Below are positions 52,701-59,974 of a stretch of DNA of 64,000 bases, one piece after another. This stretch comes from Dactylosporangium siamense (GTDB taxonomy: Bacteria > Actinomycetota > Actinomycetes > Mycobacteriales > Micromonosporaceae), in the NCBI RefSeq assembly GCF_016862795.1, contig NZ_BONQ01000106.1:1-64000 (forward strand), read 5' to 3'. The notes beneath the pieces were generated by a model. That model was not told where the DNA came from, ran no database searches, and saw only the letters and a program-made list of their open reading frames with translations. Position 1 is the stretch's first letter. Each line of letters starts with the position of its first letter. Both the position numbers and the translations under genes were made by a program.

Positions 52701-53037
52701 GGGCAGCACGCAGACCGCCGCGAAGGCGTTCGACGGCGACCAGTCGTCCCGCTGGGCCGCCAACCAGAACGTGAACAACTGGGTCCAGGTGGACCTCGGC
52801 GGCACGGTCAACGTGAGCGAGGTCGACCTGGTCTGGGAGGCGTCGTACGCGAAGGCGTACAAGCTGCAGGCATCGACGGACGGCTCGACCTGGCGGGACA
52901 TGTACACCCAGACGAACTCGTCCGGCGGCACCGAACGGATCCCCGTCAGCGGCCAGGCCAGATACGTCCGCATGCAAGGCACTCAACTGTCCGGGCAATG
53001 GGGCTATTCGCTGTACGAAATGGAGGTGTACGGCTGA
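49756..53037 (+). CDS. Secreted GH95 alpha-L-fucosidase with two F5/8 domains
   Basis: The protein has 1093 aa from ATG 49756, 14 nt after the beta-helix gene; the same frame is open far upstream but there it is antiframe to that gene. Signal peptide about 1-31, F5/8 domain about 33-162, GH95 N-domain and barrel about 175-960, second F5/8 domain about 973-1093. Landmarks: DKRFFMARSEARPHRTFNTV, Asn547/Asn549 in HLDANLNLQI (the pair that activates water in GH95), general acid Glu677 in GSISPENRP and QYQHRHSSGLMPVWPY. GH95 enzymes remove alpha-1,2-linked L-fucose (or L-galactose), for example from xyloglucan. Several positions differ from classical AfcA, so specificity is open. Confidence 0.87.
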   Translation: MRRNAKRRLLGIALAVLVLGTAAVRLPAALADTVNLARNSAARATASYQDGTLVAGNAIDGNGSTRWSSDHSNDNNAWITVDLGAAYPVTTAVLSWEAAYARGYKVQVSDNGTQWTDVFTTTTGDGGSDTVNVNRTTRYVRMQGVTPNTQWGYSLWEFEVYGEGPPPTGGGGGSATVAPSTTYPQTYGDWANGLLAGNGKQGIIVFGNPRNETVVFNDKRFFMARSEARPHRTFNTVSADNINRIRDQLIAGQYQSANQLAADVQGYGGGGEGSKHPGFKMTMQMPDAGTVRNYVRSTDYANGVVSVKWTDDKGNWQRDSFVSRTDGITVQNLPAPSGQRLNVTLGLSVDAGMNLTNKGVTFTNTSNVNFLNLRAKYPNGSYNAGYEGVTRILTDGTKTMSGTNVVVANATYVTLLSLTQRYNGTYNGGVTAETEWNRQLLQSRLSGITDSYQALLNRHTGNHREIFNRVSYDLGASASDRAKSTEQLLAEQKASGNPIPALYERMFSAGRYHLLASSNDTAAPDLLGNWTGDSNVGWDGYYHLDANLNLQISGGNVGNMPEAMAGYFYLNQQWQADFRTNARKLLGTRGMLTGGNTPNEEGLISNINFDYPYQYVTGGESWLLQPFWEYYQVSGDTTFLANKYYPLIRDMGDFYEDFLVKKDANGKYILTGSISPENRPAGGVPLANNSVYDIAGARFALSTLIKTSQTLGRDADKIPVWQEKLNNLPPYIINNDGALAEWAWPGLANQNQYQHRHSSGLMPVWPYRELTPETNPAQFNAAKVFLQKKDAGNYENAGHGLLHGALIAADLNNAASVNAKLLRFAKDDYYYSSMATSHYNNHSVFATDVVNSVPTIMMEMAAATQPGTIDLLPAMPAGLSKGSVNGMLGKGQFTINNLTWDNNAHTVKVTLTSKINQNLTVIQRNGIASITTDGSPVQSSPLGTIARVVPLQAGRATTLNITTTAGRTNLALGKPASASSDSGSTQTAAKAFDGDQSSRWAANQNVNNWVQVDLGGTVNVSEVDLVWEASYAKAYKLQASTDGSTWRDMYTQTNSSGGTERIPVSGQARYVRMQGTQLSGQWGYSLYEMEVYG
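49853..50241 (+). repeat. Direct repeat, copy 2 (F5/8 domain DNA)
   Basis: Second copy of the 389-nt F5/8 module, at the start of the GH95 gene, offset 773 nt from copy 1. Most differences are synonymous or conservative. Confidence 0.85.
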
Positions 53038-53045
53038 GCCAAGCG

Positions 53046-53075
53046 CGCGGGAGGGGTGTCGGCGCCCCTCCCGCG
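53046..53075 (+). terminator. Terminator of the beta-helix/GH95 operon
   Basis: CGCGGGAGGGG (53046-53056) pairs perfectly with CCCCTCCCGCG (53065-53075) around an 8-nt loop, 8 nt after the GH95 stop. A similar hairpin ends the gene at 61031. Confidence 0.85.
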
Positions 53076-53144
53076 TCTGCTTGCCCACCAACGCCCCGGA
53101 CTCGATCCGATCGAAACGTGTGGTCCTACCTGTGACGGCGACGG

Positions 53145-54146
53145 TCAGGCTGAAGGCGCAGCAGTGGCTTGCTTGATCGCATCCAGGTCCGACGCCGACA
53201 GCTCCAGGTTCTGCAGCGCGGCAATGTTGCTCTCGAGCTGCTCGGCGCTGCTGGCGCCGACGATGAGGCCGGTCATGCGGGGATCGCGAAGCGCCCAGGC
53301 CAATGACATCTGGGCCAATGACTGGCCCCGCCGCTTGGCGATTTCGTCGAGGGCGCCGACGCGGGCGAGCGTCGCGTCGTCCACGTCGCTGCGGGAGAGA
53401 AAGCGACTGTGCCGTGCGCGCGAATCGTCGGGGATCCCGTGCAGGTAGCGGTCAGACAGCAGACCTTGTGCCAGTGGGCTGTAGGCGATGCAGCCGGCCC
53501 CGCACGCGTCGAGCGCCTCCAGCAGCCCGTCGGGTTCGATCCAGGGATTGAAGATCGAGTATGCCACCTGGTTGATGAGCAAGGGCGTGCCGAGATCGCG
53601 CAGCATGGCGGCGGCCGCAGTGGTCTGTGCCGCGTTGTAATTGCTGATGCCGACGTACAGCGCTTTGCCCGCGCGGACCACGCTGTCGAGCGCGCTCATC
53701 GTTTCTTCCAGGGGCGTCCGCGGATCCGGGCGATGGTGGTAGAAGACGTCGACATAGTCGAGGCCCAGGCGCGTCAGGGATTGGTCAAGAGACGCCACCA
53801 GTGACTTGCGCGAGCCGAAATCACCGTACGGTCCGGGCCACATGTCGAAGCCGGCCTTCGTGGATATCAGCAATTCGTCACGGTGCGAGCGGAGATCGTT
53901 CGTGACGATGCGGCCGAAATTCGCCTCGGCGCTGCCGCCCGGGGGCCCGTAGTTATTTGCCAGGTCGAAATGGGTGATGCCCAGGTCGAAGGCGCGCCGG
54001 ACCAGATCGCGCTGCCGTTCGATCGGCCGACCGTCGCCGAAGTTGTGCCAGAGCCCAAGGGAAATGGCCGGAAACTTCAAGCCGGATCGGCCGGCCCGGC
54101 GGTAGGCCATGGTGTCGTAGCGGTCGGCTGCTGGGGTGTGCGTCAC
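53145..54146 (-). CDS. Aldo/keto reductase, L-glyceraldehyde 3-phosphate reductase type
   Basis: The protein has 333 aa from GTG 54146 (VTHTPAADRYDTMAYRRAGR), the usual start of this group. AKR catalytic residues: Asp in FDLANNYGPPGGSAEANFGR (with Tyr), Lys in LLISTKAGFDMWPGPYGDFG, and His in VFYHHRPDPRTPLEETMSAL. Cofactor residues lie in LRDPRMTGLIVGASSAEQLE. SLGLWHNFGDG and IAYSPLAQGLLSDRYL are diagnostic for the YghZ/MgrA-like branch that reduces aldehydes with NADPH. Codon choice is looser and less GC-rich than in neighbours (many A/T third positions), so the gene may have been acquired recently. Confidence 0.9.
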   Translation of the reverse strand: MTHTPAADRYDTMAYRRAGRSGLKFPAISLGLWHNFGDGRPIERQRDLVRRAFDLGITHFDLANNYGPPGGSAEANFGRIVTNDLRSHRDELLISTKAGFDMWPGPYGDFGSRKSLVASLDQSLTRLGLDYVDVFYHHRPDPRTPLEETMSALDSVVRAGKALYVGISNYNAAQTTAAAAMLRDLGTPLLINQVAYSIFNPWIEPDGLLEALDACGAGCIAYSPLAQGLLSDRYLHGIPDDSRARHSRFLSRSDVDDATLARVGALDEIAKRRGQSLAQMSLAWALRDPRMTGLIVGASSAEQLESNIAALQNLELSASDLDAIKQATAAPSA

Positions 54147-54645
54147 GCCCTGATCTAACCGTCCGGTCCGGAGCGTAGCAATCTTCACAGTGCCGCGGAA
54201 TTCTGGGGCAATTGCTGCAGCGGCTCGCGCGGCTTGCTCAATCCCGCCTCCCGCCTGCGGATTTGAGAACGATTCCCCGGCAATCGGCGTGGCGAAATCA
54301 ATCTGAAGAAACTGAAGATTTCCTCGCGGGTGCCCGGCCGGCCTTTGGCCGTCCGACGGTCCTGAAAGTTCAGGCGACGAGTGGTGACGATGTGAACGGA
54401 AGGCGGTCCGGATGCCTACGCCGACGGCATGCGCGCCGCTATTGCGACAGGGCTGACCGCGCGCGGCTTCTGCGTTCGCACCCTGATCCGCATGCGTCCA
54501 GGCTGGCACGCCACCGGGCGCCGTCGATGATCGTACTGAAGTTCAGTGAAGAACGCAGCGAGCTGCCGGAGATCTCTTGTGGACGGTCGGCACCGCGATG
54601 AGACTCGGCGCCTGACCGGCCCCTCATCCCACCACGGGAGATCCC
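54147..54645. other. 499-nt intergenic region, GC-poor, with two related palindromes
   Basis: It lies between divergent genes. CCTGAA-AG-TTCAGG (54361-54374) and ACTGAA-G-TTCAGT (54535-54547) are perfect inverted repeats of the same half-site and are probable operator sites for the downstream xyloglucanase gene. Frames open here lack ribosome binding sites and I do not consider any to be genes. The AKR-side 200 nt is less GC-rich, like the AKR gene itself. Confidence 0.5.
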
Positions 54646-56913
54646 ATGATTCGTACCTCTCTGACGCGGCGGGCGTTTCTGATTCGCAACGGCGCCGCGG
54701 TCGCCGCAGCCGCGCTGCTGCCGGGCGCACTCGAAGCGACGCCGGCACTGGCCGCGAACGGATCCGCCTACACCTGGAAGCCCCTCAAGATCGGTGGCGG
54801 CGGCTTCGTCACCGGCCTGGTGGCCCACCCGACCACCCCCGACCTCGTCTACGGACGCGAGGACGTCGGCGGCCTGGTCCGCTGGGACGAGATCACCCAG
54901 ACCTGGACCCAACTGCTGCGCAGCGACGGCGTCCCGGCCCCGGTGCCCGGCGACTATCAGGTCGAGAGCGTCGCCGTCGCCGCCACCAACGACCACCTCG
55001 TCTTCGCCGCCGTCGGCGCGGGCACCCCCGAGGGACGCGTCCTGCGCAGCGCAGACCGCGGCAAGACCTGGACCGACAACGGGCAGCGCTGGTTCATCGA
55101 GGGCAACAATGACTACCGCACCGGACCGGAACGGCTCGCCGTCGACCCCGGCAACGCGAAGGTGGTCTACTTCGGCACCCGCACCCAGGGTCTGTGGCGC
55201 ACCCTCGACGGGGGCACCACCTGGGCGCAGGTTCCGCTCTCGCAGCTGCCGGGCGGCAACACCGACGGAAAGATCGGCGTCGTTTCCGTGCTGTTCGACC
55301 CGAGCGGAGGCTGCCGGCAGCACCGGACCCTACGCATCTGGGTCATCGTCGCCGGCGCCGGGATCTACCGATCGGACAACGCCGGCCAGAGCTGGACCCG
55401 TGTGCACGCCGAGACCGGCCGCACACCGAGCGACGCGAAGATCTCCGGCGACGGCGTCCTCTACGTCGGGTACTCGGCGGCCGGGAACCTGCCGTCGGTC
55501 CTGCGCCGCTTCACCGCCTCCGACACCGCGGGCATCGACGTGAGCCCGGTGCCGCAGGGCGGTGCCTACCTGTTCGGCGTCGACCCGCACGACTCCGACC
55601 GGCTGCTCGTCACCGACGACGCGGTCCGCGACGGCCACCTGTACCGCTCGATCGACGGCGGCACCACCTGGCAGTCGATGACCTTCGACCTCGCCTACCC
55701 GGACGTCACCTGGCCGTCCGGCACCAGCGAACGCGGCTGGCTCTCCACCGGGACGCTGGTGTTCGACCCTACCCACCGCGGTCGGGTCTGGTTCCCGCAG
55801 GGCGTCGGCGTGTGGCGCAGCGACGACGCGTTCGGCTCGACCACCGCGATGACGTGGAACTTCGTCAGCAAGGGCATCGAGGAGATGGTCACCTACGACC
55901 TGATCGCGCCGCCCGGAGGCAAACCGGTCAGCGCGGTCGCCGACCGCAACGGCTTCCGCCACGACAACGTGAACGCGTACCCGGACAAGCCCATCATCGG
56001 CACCGCGTTCTCTGCGGGAACGAGCCTCGCGTACGCCGGCGGCGTCCCCTCGTACGTCGTCGCCGTGTCCAGCGACACCCGGGCCCAGTACGCGCCGCTC
56101 GACGCCACCTGGACCAGTGACCCGCAGTCGGCGTACTCCATCGATGGTGGCCGTACCTGGAAACTGTTCAGCGGTACCAAGGCCGACATCACGCAGCGCT
56201 ACGGCGGCAACATCGCTGTGTCGGCCGACGCCTCGTCGATCGTGTGGATGCCGACGATCCCCGCGAACGCGCAGCAGAACCCCGCGAACGTGCCCTACGT
56301 GAGCCGCGACAACGGTCAGAGCTGGACCGCCGCGACCGGTATCACCCCGGGTCTCGGCGTCCACAACCTCATCTGGTGGGGCAGCAAGCGGGCTCTCGCC
56401 GCCGACCTGGTCACCCCCGGGCTGTTCTACCTCTACACCACCCGCGACGGCGGCGAGTTCTTCCGGTCCGCCGACGGTGGCGCCACCTGGACGCGGGCGG
56501 CCGGGACCGCACCGGGCAGCGACGGCAACGATGCGCACGTCTTCGGTCAGGTCCACGCCGTGCCCGGTAAGGCGGGACACGTCTGGGCCAGCACCGCGCA
56601 GGGCGGCCTCTGGTCCTCGGCCGACGGCGGCGACACGTGGGTGCGGGCGCAGGGAGTCCAGCAGGCGACGTCGTTCGGTTTCGGCAAGGCTGTCTCGGGT
56701 GACCACCCTGCGGTCTACGCCTGGGCACGGATTGGCGGCACGTGGGGCGTCTGGCGCTCGGCCGACCAGGCTCAGACCTGGACGCTGCTGGCGCAGTACC
56801 CCGGCGGCTACTACACCGGAGTCAACGTGGTGACCGGGGACATGAACGTCGCCGGGCGCGTCTACGTCGGCTTCACCGGCAACGGCTTCCTGTACGGACA
56901 GCCCGCGGCATGA
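54646..56913 (+). CDS. Tat-exported GH74 xyloglucanase
   Basis: The protein has 755 aa from ATG 54646 with GGGAG 6 nt upstream. The Tat-like signal is TRRAFLIRNGAAVAAAALLP, ending near residue 37. The rest forms two seven-bladed propellers of GH74 with BNR/Asp-box turns (RSADRGKTWTD, RTLDGGTTWAQ, RSDNAGQSWTR, RSIDGGTTWQS, RSADGGATWTR, SSADGGDTWVR). GGGGFVTGLVAHPTTPDLVY and YGREDVGGLVRWDE (with the Asp near residue 67) are the family N-terminus. It cuts the glucan backbone of xyloglucan outside the cell. No carbohydrate-binding module follows. Its partner in xyloglucan use may be the GH95 enzyme encoded 2 kb away. Confidence 0.92.
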   Translation: MIRTSLTRRAFLIRNGAAVAAAALLPGALEATPALAANGSAYTWKPLKIGGGGFVTGLVAHPTTPDLVYGREDVGGLVRWDEITQTWTQLLRSDGVPAPVPGDYQVESVAVAATNDHLVFAAVGAGTPEGRVLRSADRGKTWTDNGQRWFIEGNNDYRTGPERLAVDPGNAKVVYFGTRTQGLWRTLDGGTTWAQVPLSQLPGGNTDGKIGVVSVLFDPSGGCRQHRTLRIWVIVAGAGIYRSDNAGQSWTRVHAETGRTPSDAKISGDGVLYVGYSAAGNLPSVLRRFTASDTAGIDVSPVPQGGAYLFGVDPHDSDRLLVTDDAVRDGHLYRSIDGGTTWQSMTFDLAYPDVTWPSGTSERGWLSTGTLVFDPTHRGRVWFPQGVGVWRSDDAFGSTTAMTWNFVSKGIEEMVTYDLIAPPGGKPVSAVADRNGFRHDNVNAYPDKPIIGTAFSAGTSLAYAGGVPSYVVAVSSDTRAQYAPLDATWTSDPQSAYSIDGGRTWKLFSGTKADITQRYGGNIAVSADASSIVWMPTIPANAQQNPANVPYVSRDNGQSWTAATGITPGLGVHNLIWWGSKRALAADLVTPGLFYLYTTRDGGEFFRSADGGATWTRAAGTAPGSDGNDAHVFGQVHAVPGKAGHVWASTAQGGLWSSADGGDTWVRAQGVQQATSFGFGKAVSGDHPAVYAWARIGGTWGVWRSADQAQTWTLLAQYPGGYYTGVNVVTGDMNVAGRVYVGFTGNGFLYGQPAA

Positions 56914-56920
56914 CGTTCTT

Positions 56921-56971
56921 CGACCGCGTCCGCCCGTCCGGCGCACCCCCGGGCGGGCCCGGACGCGGTCG
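56921..56971 (+). terminator. Terminator of the GH74 gene
   Basis: CGACCGCGTCCG (56921-56932) pairs perfectly with CGGACGCGGTCG (56960-56971). The 27-nt loop is GC-rich and can extend pairing. It starts 8 nt after the stop. Confidence 0.75.
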
Positions 56972-57048
56972 TGCACGTCGGCCTCGGCCACCTCGGCCTG
57001 GTCGAGCGGAGCTGTACGCCCGGCGGTTGCAGCACTGAACGCTGCCGA

Positions 57049-57100
57049 TTGACGTTCAATATTGTTCAGAATATATTGGTGAAACAGTATTGAAACGTTC
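57049..57100 (+). promoter_or_regulatory. LacI gene promoter flanked by inverted CGTT(T)CAATAyTG sites
   Basis: TTGACG (57049-57054), 17 nt and TATATT (57072-57077) form a near-consensus promoter. GACGTTCAATATTG (57051-57064) overlaps the -35. Its inverted relative GAACGTTTCAATACTG (minus, 57100-57085) lies over the start region. TTCAATA/TATTGAA are perfect half-sites, which suggests autoregulation by the LacI protein. Confidence 0.7.
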
Positions 57101-57120
57101 ATCGCCCTCGCGGAGTGACC

Positions 57121-58194
57121 ATGGCGCGTACCGGTCGGCCGACCCTGCAGGACGTGGCGAGCCGGGCCGGGGTGTCGATAGGCACGGCTTCGAGCGTCTT
57201 CTCACGCCACCAGCCGGTCGCCCCGCGCACCCGTGAAGCCGTGCTGTGCGCCGCCGCCCAGCTGAATTACCAGCCGCGCAGCCGGCCGGCCGGCTCATCG
57301 GTCCCCGGCCTGACCTCGGTGGCGGTCCTCGCTCGGCCGGTGCACTTCCCGGCCGAGGCCAACCCGTTCTATTCGCAGGTGCTGCTCGGGGTGCGGCGCG
57401 CGGCGGCGGAGCTCGGCATCACCGTCGAGCTCGAGGCGCTCAACAGCGCGGGCACGTCGGCGATGAACGGGACCGACAAGCTCCCGCTGCTGCTGCTGCG
57501 GCGCGAGGCAGTCGAGGGCGTCCTGGTCTTCGGCCGGATCAGTCCGCGCCTGATGGAGCGGATCCTGGCGACCGGCGTCGCCTGCGTGCTGGTCGACCAC
57601 ACGATCCGCGAGCTGCCGGTCGACAGCATCCGCGCCGACGACCGCCTCGGTGCCATGCTCGCCACCGAACACCTGATCAAGCTCGGCCACCGCGAACCCG
57701 TGCCGGCGCTGATCACCGGCCCGCACGATCTGGCGCCGGCCGCCGACCGGAACGCCGGCTACCGCGCGGCCCTGGCCGCGCACGGGCTGCAGCCCGACCC
57801 GCAGTACATCCGTCAGGTGCCGGGCGCCGACGTCTTCGGCGCCCGGCAGGCCATGCGGCAACTGCTCGACCTGCCCAAACCACCCACGGCGGTCTACTGC
57901 TGGAGCGACACCGCCGCTCTCGGCGCGCTGCAGTCGCTGCGCGAGCGCCGGGTCGCGGTGCCGCGGCAGTGCTCAGTAATCGGTTACGACGATATCGACA
58001 TGGCGGCCGTGTCCACGCCGGCCCTGAGCACTGTGCACGTCAACCGCCCGCTGCTCGGCGCGCAGGGCCTCTGGCATCTGGTTCAGCGCATCCGGCAACC
58101 GGACCTGCCCCGCCGCATCACCCATGTCGACGTCCAGCTCACCGTCCGCGCCACCACGGCACCACCCCTGCGCTCCGCGCTCGCCACCCGCTGA
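57121..58194 (+). CDS. LacI family transcriptional regulator
   Basis: The protein has 357 aa from ATG 57121 (GGAG 5 nt upstream); GTG 57115 overlaps the ribosome binding site. The HTH (about 8-30) is TLQDVASRAGVSIGTASSVF, followed by the hinge LCAAAQLNYQPRSRPAG. The sensor domain has VAVLARPVHFPAEANPFYSQ, VEGVLVFGRISPRLMERILA, VDSIRADDRLGAMLATEHLI, and CSVIGYDDIDMAAVSTPALS with TVHVNRPLLGAQGLWHLV. It likely senses an oligosaccharide. The best target candidates are itself and nearby glycosidase genes, but its half-site is not seen at their promoters. Confidence 0.92.
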   Translation: MARTGRPTLQDVASRAGVSIGTASSVFSRHQPVAPRTREAVLCAAAQLNYQPRSRPAGSSVPGLTSVAVLARPVHFPAEANPFYSQVLLGVRRAAAELGITVELEALNSAGTSAMNGTDKLPLLLLRREAVEGVLVFGRISPRLMERILATGVACVLVDHTIRELPVDSIRADDRLGAMLATEHLIKLGHREPVPALITGPHDLAPAADRNAGYRAALAAHGLQPDPQYIRQVPGADVFGARQAMRQLLDLPKPPTAVYCWSDTAALGALQSLRERRVAVPRQCSVIGYDDIDMAAVSTPALSTVHVNRPLLGAQGLWHLVQRIRQPDLPRRITHVDVQLTVRATTAPPLRSALATR

Positions 58195-58210
58195 CCGCTG
58201 ATGCGGGTGG
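58184..58210 (+). terminator. Hairpin overlapping the LacI gene stop
   Basis: CCACCCGC (58184-58191) pairs with GCGGGTGG (58203-58210) around an 11-nt loop containing the stop codon. A short TTTT follows at 58216-58219. Confidence 0.55.
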
Positions 58211-58340
58211 GCGGCTGTTTTCATGCCGCTGCGTGTCGTCCGTGGCATCCCCGATCCGCCGACATCCACGCCCCGCGTGCCCGGCGTCGACGCGCCAATA
58301 TCGCCGCCCACCCCTGACCGCCCCTCCACCTCAGGTTCAA

Positions 58341-58372
58341 CGGTAGGGATGCCGCCATCGGCATCCCTACCG
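58341..58372. terminator. 14-bp bidirectional hairpin
   Basis: CGGTAGGGATGCCG (58341-58354) pairs perfectly with CGGCATCCCTACCG (58359-58372) around the loop CCAT. It lies between the convergent LacI (+) and ABC exporter (-) genes and fits a two-way terminator. The rest of 58195-58408 holds no recognisable gene. Confidence 0.85.
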
Positions 58373-58408
58373 CGTCGTCATGAGGGCATCGATGAACGCC
58401 CGCGAGGA

Positions 58409-59191
58409 TCAGGTGCGCAGCGTCCGGTCCAGGCGGCGCACGGCGACGAGCAGGGCGGCGAGGCCCAGCACCACCAGGTAGGCGATCGCGATCAGCGCGT
58501 GCCGCCAACCGGTGCCGAGGAAGCAGGCGCGGACCAGCTCGATGCTGTGATAGAGCGGCAGTGCCTCCACCAGCCACTGCACCGGCTTCGGGTACACCGA
58601 CAGCGGGAAGAACGTCGTGGAGAACAGGAACATCGGCAGCATCACCAGCTGGATCAGTTGCGTGTCCTGCCAGCTGCGCAGCAGGGTCACCACGACCAGC
58701 CCGAGCGAGGCGAAGGTCGCGCCGATGAGCAGGGCGGCCGGGACGACCAGCAGCGCGGTCCACGTGCCGGTGAGGCCGATGAGGCTCACCGCCACCAGGA
58801 ACGTGGTGGACACGATGGTGCCGCGCAGCAGCGCCCAGGTGACCTCGCCCAGCGCCACCGCGCGGCTGGACATCGGGGTGGTGAGGATCGCCTGGTAGGT
58901 CTTCTCGGTGGCGAGCTTGGCGTACATGTTGAACGTCGTCTCGTTCATGGCGCCGTTCATCGCCGCGGTGGCCAGCAGCGCGGGCGCCACGAAGCGGGGG
59001 AAGCTGACGGTGGTGTCGGCGAGGCCGGGCACGTTGCCGACGAGGACGCCGATGCCGACCCCGAACGCCAGCAGGTACATCATCGGCTCGAAGATCTCGG
59101 CCAGCAGGACCGGCCAGGTGTGCCGGTAGATGAGCAGGTTGCGCTCGACCATCGAGAACGCCCGGCCGGGGCGCAGTGTCAGCTCAGACAT
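58409..59191 (-). CDS. ABC-2 type exporter permease (second subunit)
   Basis: The protein has 260 aa with six helices (about 25-55, 60-80, 108-135, 140-165, 170-195, 228-250). The ABC-2 signature is near TPMSSRAVALGEVTWALLRG and FPLSVYPKPVQWLVEALPLY. HSIELVRACFLG is the usual C-terminal block of DrrB/NodJ-like permeases. It is the last gene of the exporter operon, overlapping the first permease by 8 nt. NodJ-like export of lipids, drugs or glycolipids is possible; the cargo is unknown. Confidence 0.9.
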   Translation of the reverse strand: MSELTLRPGRAFSMVERNLLIYRHTWPVLLAEIFEPMMYLLAFGVGIGVLVGNVPGLADTTVSFPRFVAPALLATAAMNGAMNETTFNMYAKLATEKTYQAILTTPMSSRAVALGEVTWALLRGTIVSTTFLVAVSLIGLTGTWTALLVVPAALLIGATFASLGLVVVTLLRSWQDTQLIQLVMLPMFLFSTTFFPLSVYPKPVQWLVEALPLYHSIELVRACFLGTGWRHALIAIAYLVVLGLAALLVAVRRLDRTLRT

Positions 59192-59960
59192 ACAGCTGCC
59201 TCCGGTAGTTGCGCCGGGCGAAGGCGATGCCGGCGGCGGTGAACGCGGCGAGATACGCCACGTGGATGAGCGTCAGGGGCAGCGTCGCGGTGTCGAGCGC
59301 GACGCCGCGGGCCAGGTCGATGCCGTGCCACAGCGGGGTCGCCCAGGCGACCGGCTGCAGCCACGACGGCAGCTGCTCGATGGGGAAGAACGTGCCGGAG
59401 AACATGTACAGCGGCAGGATCACGAAGCGGAACATCATGTTCAGCTTCGCCGGGCGGTCGACGGTCACCGCCCAGGCCGACGCGGGAGCGCAGAACGCCA
59501 CCGCGACGAGGACCGCGATCGGGACCAGCAGCGTGGCATGGACGAGGTCGACGGCGCCGAAGCACGCGCAGACGGCGATGAACAGGATCGCGTTCTGTGC
59601 CGCGCGCAGCAGCCAGAACAGCAGGTGCCCGTGGAAGATGTCGGCGGGCCGCAGCGGGGTGGCCGAGGCCGAGCGGTAGTTGCCGGTCGGGCGGGTGCTC
59701 TGGAACACCGGGCCGGCCGCCTCGAGGAACGCCGTCTGCATGACGGCGGCGACGAGCAGCCCGGGCACGATGAACTCGGCGTAGGTGTGCCCGTGCAGCT
59801 GCGGGTTGGGGCGGTCGTCGATGAGCTTGCCGAGGCCCAGCCCGAGGGCGATCATGAAGAACAGTGGGTTGACGACGCTGATCACGATGCTGCCGCGCCA
59901 GGTGCGGCGGTAGCGGAACAGCCAGTAGGTGAGCCCGCGCACGGCGGCGGTGGTGGTCAT
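59184..59960 (-). CDS. ABC-2 type exporter permease (first subunit)
   Basis: The protein has 258 aa from ATG 59960. RYRRTWRGSIVISVVNPLFF, FIVPGLLVAAVMQTAFLEAA, SATPLRPADIFHGHLLFWLL and FSGTFFPIEQLPSWLQPVAW with ATPLWHGIDLARG define an ABC-2 permease. It is homologous in build to the downstream permease, so the two probably form a heterodimer. It lies 14 nt after the ATPase gene. Confidence 0.9.
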   Translation of the reverse strand: MTTTAAVRGLTYWLFRYRRTWRGSIVISVVNPLFFMIALGLGLGKLIDDRPNPQLHGHTYAEFIVPGLLVAAVMQTAFLEAAGPVFQSTRPTGNYRSASATPLRPADIFHGHLLFWLLRAAQNAILFIAVCACFGAVDLVHATLLVPIAVLVAVAFCAPASAWAVTVDRPAKLNMMFRFVILPLYMFSGTFFPIEQLPSWLQPVAWATPLWHGIDLARGVALDTATLPLTLIHVAYLAAFTAAGIAFARRNYRRQLYV

Positions 59961-59974
59961 CGGTGGTGCCCCCG

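Noticed and set aside
56973-57040. Small coding remnant after the GH74 terminator (HVGLGHLGLVERS)
   Set aside because: Too short and without a recognisable family; probably part of the terminator/leader region.
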